Assembly (NCBI RefSeq): GCF_000723185.1
Contig: NZ_CBTY010000009.1
Coordinates: 372,001-436,000 of the forward strand
Length of the DNA stretch: 64,000 nt
From: Candidatus Nitrosotenuis uzonensis
Lineage (GTDB): Archaea > Thermoproteota > Nitrososphaeria > Nitrososphaerales > Nitrosopumilaceae
Direction: 5' to 3'
Numbering within the stretch: the first letter of the stretch is position 1; every line of letters starts with the position of its first letter. Both the position numbers and the translations under genes were made by a program. This document shows positions 52,214 to 60,858 of the stretch, piece by piece. The notes under the pieces were generated by a model, which saw only the letters and a program-made list of their open reading frames with translations, made no database searches and was not told where the DNA came from.

Positions 52214-52292
52214 GGACTAATTTCCAGTTTTTGGTAATCATGATTGAGAATCAATATTGTATGATAAATCACTTGACAGGGATGCTTTTGTA

Positions 52293-53150
52293 ATGGATCC
52301 CAAACCGTTTTCGAGTCCGGTTTTTACACTGTCAATGCATAACACGGTCCATGATGCGCTAAACACGATGAAAACCAACTTTATCAAGAGAGTGGCGATT
52401 GTCAAGGACACCAAACCGATAGGCATTGTGACAGAACGGGACATCAGCAGGTTTCTTGAAAAAGATACTACAAAGCGCGCTCTCGATGAGATTACGCTTA
52501 AGGAAATAATGAAAAAAAACCTAATCACAATACAAGCAAATCAGACAGACCACTTTGAGCAATGTGCAACGCGTATGATAACATTCAAGGTGGGCTCGAT
52601 TATAGTGGTGGATGATGAGGGTAGGCTCGCTGGGATAACTACACAGACAGACATTACTGCAGCCTTTGCGTCCACATATTCTGGAAAATACAAAGTAAAG
52701 GACTACATGACAGACAAGGTTGTCACATGCAGAGAGACAGATTCGTTGCAGTATGCCCTTGAGCTCATTAACAAAAATGACGTATCAAGGTTAGTTGTCA
52801 CAGACAATAAGGGCATTGTCAAAGGAGTCATTACCACAAATACATTTTTGAGGCATAGCGAATACTTTAAGGAAAACACTAAATCTCGTAGATATCTTCT
52901 GCCTGCAGAACGGGCAGATGCCAGAACGGTAAGTGAGTGGATTGAGAGCGAAATTCTTACAGTAGAGCAGGACGAGGATCTTGCTAATGCAGCAGCGCTT
53001 ATGATAAAAAACAAAGTTAGCGGAATTCCAGTGGTTGTCATGAAGGATTCCAAACTTACAGGCGTTGTATCCAAGTTCGATGTTGTTAGAGCATACAGTA
53101 ACGTCATACCACACGGCAAGGTTCTTGAGATATATCGTACCTATCCATAA
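52293..53150 (+). CDS. CBS-domain protein (four CBS motifs)
   Basis: About 285 residues from ATG 52293 (preferred over TTG 52257 because GATAAATC is centred 26 nt upstream). Four CBS motifs in two Bateman pairs: SSPVFTLSMHNTVHDALNTM...GIVTERDISRFLE; MKKNLITIQANQTDHFEQCA...AGITTQTDITAAF; MTDKVVTCRETDSLQYALELI; ESEILTVEQDEDLANAAALMIKNKVSGIPVVV. Likely senses adenylate charge. A TGATT-GAG-AATCA inverted repeat lies 46 bp upstream. Confidence 0.85.
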   Translation: MDPKPFSSPVFTLSMHNTVHDALNTMKTNFIKRVAIVKDTKPIGIVTERDISRFLEKDTTKRALDEITLKEIMKKNLITIQANQTDHFEQCATRMITFKVGSIIVVDDEGRLAGITTQTDITAAFASTYSGKYKVKDYMTDKVVTCRETDSLQYALELINKNDVSRLVVTDNKGIVKGVITTNTFLRHSEYFKENTKSRRYLLPAERADARTVSEWIESEILTVEQDEDLANAAALMIKNKVSGIPVVVMKDSKLTGVVSKFDVVRAYSNVIPHGKVLEIYRTYP

Positions 53151-53184
53151 CTGTTAAAATACGATAAAAGATTCCTCCAGTTAA

Positions 53185-53772
53185 TTGGAAAGCAATATTC
53201 CCAAGCGAAAGCCTCATGCGCCAAAAAAAGAGACCACACGAAGTATAACTTACAGGCTTCCTGCTAAAGTTGTAGAGGAATTAGAAACGGAAGCAATGCA
53301 GAAGAGCATTTCACAGAACGTACTAGTCAGACAGATTTTGGAAAGATACCTGAGCTGGGACAGGTTTTCGGATAAAATAGGCATGATTCCCATCCCGAAG
53401 AAAATAATGGAATCATTAGGAATTGATCTTGAAGGCGAAGACATCAACGATATCGTCGATGTGATAAAACCAATAATCAAAGAATCTGTCCTTTTCATGA
53501 AGGGCAAGTATGATCTGAAAAGATGTATCGAGACATTGGAGGATTATATGCGTGCATCAGGAATGAAGTCAGACCACAGGATTGAAGGAGCAGTGCACCA
53601 TTTTATCATACAACACGAACTTGGCATAAAATGGTCATTTTTTACAGAACAATTACTAAAGGAAATATTTAGAGAATTTTTGCCCGAACAGAATCTCAAA
53701 TGTCAGACAACGGAAAAAACAGTGATTGCCTCCATACCGCTAGGTTCTGATTTTTCCGAGCATGATTACTAA
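53185..53772 (+). CDS. Ribbon-helix-helix-like regulator with C-terminal sensor-like domain
   Basis: A 195-residue protein, TTG start at 53185 with TTAAAATAC (53153-53161) about 26 nt upstream. Residues 10-55 (ETTRSITYRLPAKVVEELETEAMQKSISQNVLVRQILERY) look like an RHH DNA-binding domain. The remaining 140 residues form an alpha/beta domain (DIVDVIKPIIKESVLFMKGKYDLKRCIETLEDYMRASG...HHFIIQHELGIKWSFF) of unknown type. Ligand and targets unknown. Confidence 0.65.
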   Translation: MESNIPKRKPHAPKKETTRSITYRLPAKVVEELETEAMQKSISQNVLVRQILERYLSWDRFSDKIGMIPIPKKIMESLGIDLEGEDINDIVDVIKPIIKESVLFMKGKYDLKRCIETLEDYMRASGMKSDHRIEGAVHHFIIQHELGIKWSFFTEQLLKEIFREFLPEQNLKCQTTEKTVIASIPLGSDFSEHDY

Positions 53773-53785
53773 AAAAATAAAAATA

Positions 53786-54268
53786 TTACTGGACTTGTAC
53801 TGGAGAGCTTTTCGGCTTTGGTGTTGGAACTGCCTTTGGTACTGTTATGTTAAGAACTCCATCTACAAGTTTCGCTTGTGCTTTGGATGATAATATCTTT
53901 TCAGGTAGAGGTATTGTTCTATAGTATGAAATTTCACTTCTTTCTTTTCTGACATAGTTTTTCTTTTTTTCTTCCTCCTCTTCTTTGTGTTGTGCTGATA
54001 CTTCAAGTGAATTATCAGAGGCGTTGAGTTTAATCTCGTTCTTTTTTACGCCAGGAACGTCAAGCTTTATGACGTATCTGTCACCTTCATCTGCGATATC
54101 ACAGGTCATTGAAGCGGGTCTTGGAAGCATTGTTTGAATTGTAGGAAATGCGCTAAGTGATCTTTCAAATTCTCTTCTAAAGTTGTCGAATGCTCTATCA
54201 AGGCTTGTCCAGTTGATTGGCCATACAGGGACAAGTTCAGTCTGTTTTTGTGAGTTATTTTTTGTCAT
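53786..54268 (-). CDS. hsp20: Small heat-shock protein (Hsp20)
   Basis: A 160-residue alpha-crystallin chaperone: N-terminal region WTSLDRAFDNFRREFERSLSAF, then MTCDIADEGDRYVIKLDVPGVKKNEIKLNASDNSLEVSAQHKEEEEEKKKNYVRKERSEISYYRTIPLPEKI and the GVLNITVPK block, with a basic Pro/Lys tail. Holds unfolding proteins. ATG 54268 is preferred, with TTTAATAA about 26 nt upstream. Confidence 0.93.
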   Translation of the reverse strand: MTKNNSQKQTELVPVWPINWTSLDRAFDNFRREFERSLSAFPTIQTMLPRPASMTCDIADEGDRYVIKLDVPGVKKNEIKLNASDNSLEVSAQHKEEEEEKKKNYVRKERSEISYYRTIPLPEKILSSKAQAKLVDGVLNITVPKAVPTPKPKSSPVQVQ

Positions 54269-54392
54269 TGCGCTGTATTGTAAAATATTATTAAATAAGA
54301 TAATGAAGATTCTCAAATTTGGAATTTGTCTGAAAATCAGATCTGATAATTTACAATATTTTATTTATTTTTAGGCTGCAATCACGGTTAGA

Positions 54393-54656
54393 ATGCAAAA
54401 AGAGATTTACGATTTTATGAAAAATCATATGGACCTTCTTATCGGTCAGGCAAAGTCGTATTTGCCATTCGTCAAGAATGCATTTCCCAACACTAATTTG
54501 TCTGATTCCTGTTTTAATCTGATAGTAAGTAATGCATTTTACGTATTTTTGAGTCAGTATGCGATGCGGATACAATCTCCATCTGAGCAAGATCTTGCAG
54601 AGTTTGGAAATCTTGTTAGTCAATACAGGGCCAAAGTAGACGAGATGTTCAAATAA
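54393..54656 (+). CDS. Small helical protein, unknown
   Basis: An 87-residue protein (EIYDFMKNHMDLLIGQAKSYLPFVKNAFPNTNLSDSCFNLIVSNAFYVFLSQYAMRIQ) that looks all-helical. Not recognised. Leaderless, with an ATTTATTTTTAGG element about 26 nt before the ATG; its stop abuts that of the convergent Hsp20-like gene. Confidence 0.6.
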   Translation: MQKEIYDFMKNHMDLLIGQAKSYLPFVKNAFPNTNLSDSCFNLIVSNAFYVFLSQYAMRIQSPSEQDLAEFGNLVSQYRAKVDEMFK

Positions 54657-55052
54657 TCATTCTATATTAATTGGATTTCCTTGGAATGATTTTGGCATGG
54701 TTATTGTCAATCTTCCATCAGAGAACCGTGCAGAGATCTCTTCCACATCTACATTTTTTGGGATTGGTAGGCTTTTTTTGAAATATTCAAACTGATATTG
54801 TCGTCCTCCCTTGGAATCAGTATATACTTCCTTTAGTTTTGCTTCTACCACCAGCGTCTCGTTGGAATCAATGCTTACTGCTATGTCTTTTTTTTCAACT
54901 AATGGGAGATCAAATTCTAGGACCCATTTTGATTCATGTTCTCTAATGTATGATAGAGGACTCAATATTTTTTGTTCAAGGTCGTCACCGAATTGCAAAA
55001 TAGGCAAATGCAGAAAATCATCATCAATCCAATTAATTTTCAATATCATCAC
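54657..55052 (-). CDS. Second Hsp20-family protein
   Basis: A 131-residue alpha-crystallin-like protein: SYIREHESKWVLEFDLPLVEKKDIAVSIDSNETLVVEAKLKEVY...YFKKSLPIPKNVDVEEISARFSDGRLTITMPKSFQGNPINIE. It lacks the usual N-terminal extension and the I-x-I tail is degenerate (INIE), so it may act as a dimer or partner of the other Hsp20. It overlaps the PAC2 gene by four bases. Confidence 0.85.
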   Translation of the reverse strand: MMILKINWIDDDFLHLPILQFGDDLEQKILSPLSYIREHESKWVLEFDLPLVEKKDIAVSIDSNETLVVEAKLKEVYTDSKGGRQYQFEYFKKSLPIPKNVDVEEISARFSDGRLTITMPKSFQGNPINIE

Positions 55053-55786
55053 CGGTATATTGGAGGCACGTTTGAAGGAGCCGGCTTTTCTTGTTGGTAT
55101 AGCGCTTCGAGTGTTTCCTGCATGAGATTGCGGTGTTGAATTCGCAAATAATCTACTCGCTTTTGGATGTCGGTTGTATCTACCTGGATGTTTATCACAT
55201 TAGCAAGGGAGGTAATTGCATGCACTGATGCTTGCGGGTCTGGAAAATATGGATGGCACGAAGTATAAAGCATAAGCAAAGGAATTCTGGAATTTCTGAA
55301 TGTGCTTATTACTGCAGCATCGGTTCCAATAATAGACCCTGCAAGAAATTTCGGGATGGAGTTATCATACAATAGTTTTTCTAGCGATTCATCTGTTGCA
55401 AGGCCGTATGTTTTGATGTCTTTTTTGTCTACGCTTTCAGTGTCAACACCGCTTGGAACTATCACCTTGCTTATTTTCTCACGCTTACAGAATTCTGCAA
55501 GTGAATGTACAAACTCGTATGCAATGTCAGGATGGATAGGCACGTCTGCGATTATGGCGTAAAGGTCGCCTTTTTTATAGATCCTAATTGGCCCTATTAT
55601 CTCACCGTTTTCCACAAATACGGTAGGAGGCATTTCAGGATGGTTGATTTCCCCTACCAGTTGCATCTGAAGATGCGATATAATGTAGGAAATGGTGAAC
55701 GTGCCGATAAGACCGTTTCCTGGAAATCCAAGCAGCAGTATTCTTTCGGATTTGGCCTTTGCTTTGTTTGATTTTTTTTGTGTCAA
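55049..55786 (-). CDS. PAC2-family protein (proteasome-assembly-chaperone-like)
   Basis: A 245-residue PAC2 protein: RILLLGFPGNGLIGTFTISYIISHLQMQLVGEINHPEMPPTVFVENGEIIGPIRIYKKGDLYAIIADVPIHPDIAYEF. Archaeal members are related to proteasome assembly chaperones, though their clients are not settled. Start TTG 55786, 18 bases after the CBS-HPF stop; the CBS, PAC2 and Hsp20 genes are therefore probably one operon for protein quality control. Confidence 0.85.
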   Translation of the reverse strand: MTQKKSNKAKAKSERILLLGFPGNGLIGTFTISYIISHLQMQLVGEINHPEMPPTVFVENGEIIGPIRIYKKGDLYAIIADVPIHPDIAYEFVHSLAEFCKREKISKVIVPSGVDTESVDKKDIKTYGLATDESLEKLLYDNSIPKFLAGSIIGTDAAVISTFRNSRIPLLMLYTSCHPYFPDPQASVHAITSLANVINIQVDTTDIQKRVDYLRIQHRNLMQETLEALYQQEKPAPSNVPPIYR

Positions 55787-55804
55787 TGTGATACCGTTAT
55801 CTGT

Positions 55805-56950
55805 TCACACCATCTTTCTTATGCTGATTTTGTAGCGACGTTTTGCACGCTTGGAGAGCTTTCTTAGTATTATTGATGATAACTCATCAAATGCTTTTGA
55901 TAAATCATAATTGGTAGTAGAAAAGCTGTCTCTCTTGGTCGGGGTTGCTATGAGTGTTGAGACCTCATAGTTGTATCTGCTACCAGTGCCATGTAATTTT
56001 TTCACATATACTCTTGCCTCCAGAATGTCCGGATATACTTTGGCTAATCTGTCAAGTGTTTTTGTGAATTTGCGAGTGATTATATCAGAGTTGTCCTCTG
56101 CTGGCATTCCCACCACAAACAATGGAACGGCGCTCTTTTGTTTTGTGACAAGCAAATTTAGAATATCCCTGTAAGTGATTATACCCTGCAGGCCAGAACG
56201 CAGTGTCACAAGGCAGAACGTGGTATTTGCGTGGAGCATTGTACTAAGAACTGTACTTAGGTCATCAAGTGGTGAGCAACTTGCCATCCTGTTTGTCCCA
56301 AGATTCCCAACGGAGGATTCCAAGTTTCGTATCTTCTTTGCTCCAATGTCTTTTTTGCCAACGCGCTCCCGTGGAAGAATTGTCTTGAGTAGATGGTATG
56401 ACGTCAGTACTTGAGAGACTTCGTTATTGTTGACCACCGGCAAGTGATCAATTCTCTTGTCAGTCATTATTCTCCTTGCAGTGCTAAGCGGGGTCTGCTT
56501 GTCAATCACTATTGGATTTGGTGTGAAGAACTGGTTTGCCTTTATCCATTTATTGTCAAGCTCAGAGATCAGTTTTAAGATGCTCTTTGATTCCACTATT
56601 CCTACCACCTGATCGCCTTTTACCACAGGAGCAGATCTTATTCGGTTATGTGTAATAATGCGTACGGCCTCTTCAACGGTGCTATTTTCAGATAGGCTTG
56701 AAACTGTGTTGAAAAACGGCTCTACGCTCATGCGCGTTATGTCTTTACTTTGTAGAAGATCGCGAATGTTTACGTTAAATGTTGCGTTGTTTTTCCTACA
56801 AAAGGCATCAAACGTATTGGAACCGGCCATATTAGAAATTACTTGAGAGACCTTCATTGTGGGCTCTATTACAGTAGCCTTGCTCACGATGGAGTTGATT
56901 TTTTCTCTCATTATCTTGTGCATATGTTCGTGAATTACATCAAGACTCAT
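55805..56950 (-). CDS. CBS-domain protein fused to HPF/RaiA-like domain
   Basis: A 381-residue protein. Residues 1 to about 275 hold CBS motifs (STVEEAVRIITHNRIRSAPVVKGDQVVGIVESKSILKL; QTPLSTARRIMTDKRIDHLPVV; LGTNRMASCSPLDDLSTVLSTM). The last 95 (FTKTLDRLAKVYPDILEARVYVKKL...YEVSTLIATP...TNYDLSKAFDELSSIILRKLSKRAKRRYK) have the helix-strand pattern of ribosome-hibernation factors HPF/RaiA. It would link nucleotide sensing to ribosome silencing (inference). It heads the operon with PAC2 and Hsp20. Confidence 0.78.
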   Translation of the reverse strand: MSLDVIHEHMHKIMREKINSIVSKATVIEPTMKVSQVISNMAGSNTFDAFCRKNNATFNVNIRDLLQSKDITRMSVEPFFNTVSSLSENSTVEEAVRIITHNRIRSAPVVKGDQVVGIVESKSILKLISELDNKWIKANQFFTPNPIVIDKQTPLSTARRIMTDKRIDHLPVVNNNEVSQVLTSYHLLKTILPRERVGKKDIGAKKIRNLESSVGNLGTNRMASCSPLDDLSTVLSTMLHANTTFCLVTLRSGLQGIITYRDILNLLVTKQKSAVPLFVVGMPAEDNSDIITRKFTKTLDRLAKVYPDILEARVYVKKLHGTGSRYNYEVSTLIATPTKRDSFSTTNYDLSKAFDELSSIILRKLSKRAKRRYKISIRKMV

Positions 56951-57021
56951 TGTTGAACTACGATCATATTATTAATAAATTAAACAAGTAATACAATTTC
57001 CAATACTGATATTCAGACAAA

Positions 57022-57921
57022 ATGTTATTCTATCTAGGTTTTGCCGATATAATGAAGGCAATGAAGTTAAAAAATTCCAGTCTTGATCAAATACTGAGGA
57101 ATTCGATCACAGTGCAACAGAATTCTACATTGCTTGAGGCAAGAGATGTTTTGCTAAGGCACAAGCTGAGCAGACTGCCCGTCGTTGATTCTAATGGAAG
57201 ACCGGTAGGCATGATCACAGAAAAAGACTTTGTTAGAACAATATACGAGTATGGAGGCAGATCAATTGAGAAGATCCTAGTAAGAGATTTTATGTCAAAA
57301 AACCTGATAACTGTAAAAAGATCTGACACCGTTTATGATTGTGCAAAGCTTATGAGCGGCAATAAGATCAGTTCGATTTTGGTTTTAAATGATGATGGCA
57401 AGCTTGCAGGCATTGTGACAAAGACAGACCTAGTCTCCATATTCTTGACACGTGCTACAAGTTCTTTGTCCGTTTCCGAGATTATGACCCCCCATGTGAT
57501 CACCGTTATGCCTGCAGATTCGCTTTTACTAGTAGAAAGCCTTCTTGTAAAACACAAAATCTCACGAATAGTTGTGGAAAGGAACAAACGGCCTGTAGGC
57601 ATTATAACAAACAGAGATTTTCTGCCTGCAAAGATGCCCAGATGGATAAGGCAGTTTGCCGATCCTAAAGAGGTTGAAGAATACAGGCTCAATCCAAAGC
57701 CGGATGAATTTAGGATGAACCAGCTTTCCTATATTTTGTCATTCAGAGCAGAGGACATAATGACTGCAAATCCGATCACTGTTGGTGCCTCAGAAGACGT
57801 CTCCGTTGCCGCCTTGTTGATGATAAGAAATGGCATAAGCGGGCTTCCAGTAGTAAGCAAGTCCAAGCTTGTGGGAATCATAACAAAATCCGACATAGTA
57901 AATGCTATTGCAAAACGTTAA
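57022..57921 (+). CDS. CBS-domain protein (four CBS motifs)
   Basis: A 299-residue protein (ATG 57022; shorter starts at 57052 and 57061 are possible) made of two Bateman modules: SITVQQNSTLLEARDVLLRHKLSRLPVVDSNGRPVGMITEKDFV; MSKNLITVKRSDTVYDCAKLM; MTPHVITVMPADSLLLVESLL; MTANPITVGASEDVSVAALLMIRNGISGLPVV. Divergent from the CBS-HPF gene. Probable adenylate sensor; target unknown. Confidence 0.88.
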   Translation: MLFYLGFADIMKAMKLKNSSLDQILRNSITVQQNSTLLEARDVLLRHKLSRLPVVDSNGRPVGMITEKDFVRTIYEYGGRSIEKILVRDFMSKNLITVKRSDTVYDCAKLMSGNKISSILVLNDDGKLAGIVTKTDLVSIFLTRATSSLSVSEIMTPHVITVMPADSLLLVESLLVKHKISRIVVERNKRPVGIITNRDFLPAKMPRWIRQFADPKEVEEYRLNPKPDEFRMNQLSYILSFRAEDIMTANPITVGASEDVSVAALLMIRNGISGLPVVSKSKLVGIITKSDIVNAIAKR

Positions 57922-57924
57922 GCC

Positions 57925-58416
57925 TTATGATACTGTGACCATTCCAACTCGCCATGGGTGTATTGTACAAAAGTAATGGTATACTCCACCTTGATCAAAC
58001 TTGTGCGTGAATCTCTCGCCTGTCTTTAACGCTTTGCTATTAAACAGTGGTATTACATTACCTTTGTCATCCTGGCTTACTATCGTATGCTCTATGTTAT
58101 CGTCGTTTATCCAGACTACAGTTGTTCCTCTTTCTATCTCAAGGTTCAGTGGCATGTAAAACCCGACATTTCCTACCTTGGAATTTCCATTTGGTATGAC
58201 GATATTTGCAACTGATGTCTTTTTCTTGGTTGCTTGTTCCTCCAATACTATGATTTTGTTATCTAAAAGAAATTTTATTGCATTCAGAAACTCCGTTTCA
58301 GATATCTTGCCCTCAGCATACCACATTGCAGTATTTTTTACCCACTCTGGTACACGCTCAGCTACAGCGTTAGAATGAGCCGCAAGAATCAGCATTGCGG
58401 TTGCAAAAACAAGCAT
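57925..58416 (-). CDS. Secreted cupredoxin with one WWA-like repeat
   Basis: A 163-residue blue copper protein: signal peptide (MLVFATAMLILAAHSNAVA), one repeat VPEWVKNTAMWYAEGKISETEFLNAIKFLLDNKIIV, then a plastocyanin-like domain with ligands in NIEHTIV (His), YHYFCTIHPWRVGM (Cys, His, Met). Multicopper and blue copper proteins carry electrons in thaumarchaeal ammonia oxidation. ATG 58416 is preferred over TTG 58431. Confidence 0.86.
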   Translation of the reverse strand: MLVFATAMLILAAHSNAVAERVPEWVKNTAMWYAEGKISETEFLNAIKFLLDNKIIVLEEQATKKKTSVANIVIPNGNSKVGNVGFYMPLNLEIERGTTVVWINDDNIEHTIVSQDDKGNVIPLFNSKALKTGERFTHKFDQGGVYHYFCTIHPWRVGMVTVS

Positions 58417-58521
58417 TTTGACAAGATGCAACGGAAAATATTCGTCACATGAAGATATAATTTGGGTGCAAAAATCCAGAGTTGGAAATTACGAGTATGT
58501 TATTAAGATAAAGATGGGCGG

Positions 58522-59283
58522 CTACCCTTCTGAAGCCGATTTTCCGCCATCAATGTTCAGTATTGTGCCCGTAATCCATTTTGCTTCATCGGATGCAAGA
58601 AAAACTGCTGCGTTTGAGACATCCGCAGGCTCACCTATTTTGTGAAGAGGTTGTCTTTCTTCTAGTACTTTGCGTGCCTGCTGGTCTTCAAGGTAAGGTT
58701 TTATCATGCCTGCGTTGATTATTCCAAGGTTAAGACAGTTACAGCGTATGTTTTTTCTTGCGTATTCTACTGCTATTGATTTGGTGAACATAGAAAGTGC
58801 CGCCTTCGTAGCTGAATACACTGCAAGATGTACTTTTGGTATTGCTCGCTCGCTTGATATAGAGCCTATATTTATAATGCAACCGCTCTTGTTATCCAGC
58901 ATTTTTGGTATGACAGCTTTTGTGACGTTAAATGTACCGACAATATTTGTATTGACAAGATCTGCTATATCAGAGTCCTTCATTTCATGAAAGTGAATTG
59001 CATCGTTGATTTTTGCCGCATTATTTATCAGAATATCTATTCTTCCGTATTTGTCAACTACCTGCTCTATCACGCTCAGCGTCTGTGAGTTATCAGTAAT
59101 ATCGCATGTCATGGAAACTGCGGATTCCTTGTTTTTTAATGCAGAGCGGGCCTTTTCCAAGGATGCGATGTTGCGTCCCATCATAACAACTGTGGCACCT
59201 TCATCAACGAATTTTTTTGACATATCTGCACCTATGTCACTTGAAGCGCCAGTTATGACGGCTATCTTATTCTTCAATCTCAT
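58522..59283 (-). CDS. Short-chain dehydrogenase/reductase
   Basis: A 253-residue Rossmann enzyme: KIAVITGASSDIGADMSKK (TGxxxGxG variant with Asp in place of Gly), INNAAKIND, GSISSE (Ser), YSATKAALSM (Tyr-x3-Lys), NLGIINAGMI. The ending ITGTILNIDGGKSA is typical of the FabG-like class. Substrate unknown. Confidence 0.9.
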   Translation of the reverse strand: MRLKNKIAVITGASSDIGADMSKKFVDEGATVVMMGRNIASLEKARSALKNKESAVSMTCDITDNSQTLSVIEQVVDKYGRIDILINNAAKINDAIHFHEMKDSDIADLVNTNIVGTFNVTKAVIPKMLDNKSGCIINIGSISSERAIPKVHLAVYSATKAALSMFTKSIAVEYARKNIRCNCLNLGIINAGMIKPYLEDQQARKVLEERQPLHKIGEPADVSNAAVFLASDEAKWITGTILNIDGGKSASEG

Positions 59284-59347
59284 AATTACTCTAGTATTAA
59301 TTATCTTAAATCAATTGTGTTTTGGTTCTCAAGTCTGATTTTCGTAC

Positions 59348-59782
59348 TTACTTTACTATTAAAACTGGAACTGGAGACTTGTGGAGTATATAGTTGGAAA
59401 CACTTCCAAAGAAGAACTCCCTTGCAGCAGTTCTGCCGCGAGAACCCATCACGACAAGGTCAATTTTGTTATTTTTACTTTTGATAAAGCGTAAAATAAC
59501 ATCTGCTGGCGAGCCAAACTCTACAATTTCTGCAAAATCCACTCCTTCTTTTTGACAGTCGGATTTTGCTTTACCAAGCATGCTGAGCGCGTATTTTCTT
59601 TCTTCCATCTGAAATGTGAGTGGATCACATATTTGTGCCTCAGTTATTGGAAGCACGTTCACTGCGTAAAAGCCTATGATTTTTGCGTCAAGACCCTTTG
59701 CAAGTATTATTGCGGTATCTAGAGCACGAAACGAATTATCAGAACCATCGATCGGAACCAGTATTCTTTTGATCGTGCCCAT
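59348..59782 (-). CDS. Universal stress protein (UspA family)
   Basis: A 144-residue Usp: GTIKRILVPIDGSDNSFRALDTAIILAKGL and GSRGRTAAREFFFGSVSNYILHKS. ATG 59782 gives the canonical start; the longer frame from 59821 adds 13 atypical residues. Divergent from the phosphoribosyltransferase gene. Confidence 0.92.
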   Translation of the reverse strand: MGTIKRILVPIDGSDNSFRALDTAIILAKGLDAKIIGFYAVNVLPITEAQICDPLTFQMEERKYALSMLGKAKSDCQKEGVDFAEIVEFGSPADVILRFIKSKNNKIDLVVMGSRGRTAAREFFFGSVSNYILHKSPVPVLIVK

Positions 59783-59885
59783 ACTGAAAGGGGTGAAAAA
59801 TCCTACATAAATAACAGTCAAATTCTCAGTCTTGAGTTTCAGCTATCTAAAATAACAAGTAGCTTTAAGGTGTGTTATCGTGGAA

Positions 59886-60305
59886 ATGCAATACGATTAC
59901 AAAAATTGGGATGAGATAGAAAAATGTGTTGACTTGCTTGTGGATAAGCTATTCAAGTACAAAGGTAAATTTACTAGTATTTCAACGGTCAGCAGAGGCG
60001 GACTAGTTCCTGCAAGATTAGTAGCAGACAGGCTCGATATCAGGCGGATTGTTGTCGACCCAGAGGCAATCCAATCAGACTCGCTGTTTGTTGATGATAT
60101 TTACGACACGGGAGAGACATTCAGAAGAATGATAGACAGAGCAGATGATCCTGAACATTTAGTGTATGCGACACTTTATGCAAGGACTGGAAAAAATCAT
60201 CCAAAGCAACTCATATATGCAAAGTTAACAAAAGGCAACGAATACCTCGTTTATCCATGGGACAGATTCGAACACGGTAAAATAGACGGAACTGCAAGCA
60301 TTTAG
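59886..60305 (+). CDS. Phosphoribosyltransferase (Gpt/hypoxanthine-type)
   Basis: A 139-residue PRTase: STVSRGGLVPARLVADRLDI, PRPP loop LFVDDIYDTGETF, KLTKGNEYLVYPWDRFE. The ending YPWDRFE resembles xanthine/guanine PRTase-like proteins that salvage purine bases. GTG 59880 or ATG 59886 may be the start. It overlaps the convergent CBS gene by four bases. Confidence 0.85.
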   Translation: MQYDYKNWDEIEKCVDLLVDKLFKYKGKFTSISTVSRGGLVPARLVADRLDIRRIVVDPEAIQSDSLFVDDIYDTGETFRRMIDRADDPEHLVYATLYARTGKNHPKQLIYAKLTKGNEYLVYPWDRFEHGKIDGTASI

Positions 60306-60739
60306 TTTGGTTTCATTCGTAGTAGAATCTGCTCTGTTATTTTGGTCATCTCAGAATCAGAGCCCACACTGCACAGCCTTACAACATCTGAGGTAGTGAC
60401 AATTCCTACTAACCTGTTGTCCTTTACTGCAGGAACTCGGTGAATTTTTCTTGCCTTCATAAGTTGTGCAAGTTCCCATACAGAATCATCTGGGTTTATT
60501 ACTATGAGCGGTGATGACATTACTTCTTTTACGTTAGTCGAAAGTGGTTTTCCTTTAGAAACAATTCTCCTTACAATATCACGTTCAGTGATTATACCTA
60601 CGGCAATGCCTTTTTCAAGTACAACAATGGCACCAATCGAAGCATCATCCATCATTTTGGCGGCATCCTGGACAGTCATAGACGAGTCAATTGAGATTAC
60701 GTTCTTTTTCATGATTTCATTAACTAGTGGCGGGGCCAT
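60302..60739 (-). CDS. Single-pair CBS-domain protein
   Basis: A 145-residue Bateman module: MKKNVISIDSSMTVQDAAKMMDDASIGAIVVLEKGIAVGIITERDIVRRIVSKG and MSSPLIVINPDDSVWELAQLMKARKIHRVPAVKDNRLVGIVTTSDVVRL. Leaderless: TATA CTTTTAAAC is centred 26 nt upstream of the ATG. Site D (TGATWATCA) is centred at -45. Confidence 0.92.
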   Translation of the reverse strand: MAPPLVNEIMKKNVISIDSSMTVQDAAKMMDDASIGAIVVLEKGIAVGIITERDIVRRIVSKGKPLSTNVKEVMSSPLIVINPDDSVWELAQLMKARKIHRVPAVKDNRLVGIVTTSDVVRLCSVGSDSEMTKITEQILLRMKPN

Positions 60740-60777
60740 TGGTTGAATGTGAGCATCTCCAGTTTAAAAGATCAAGA

Positions 60778-60790
60778 CATGATTATCATG
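60778..60790. promoter_or_regulatory. TGATWATCA site D (CBS gene, centre -45)
   Basis: The 13-bp palindrome CATGATTATCATG contains TGATTATCA (60780-60788). It is centred 45 bp before the CBS ATG (60739), 11 bp upstream of its TATA. It is 75 bp before the divergent gene at 60859, so it mainly serves the CBS gene. Confidence 0.65.
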
Positions 60791-60858
60791 AATAGTAAAA
60801 TCAGACATGACATTCGGGGTAATCTGTTAAATATCGTAATTTCTGATTCAAATTTGGC

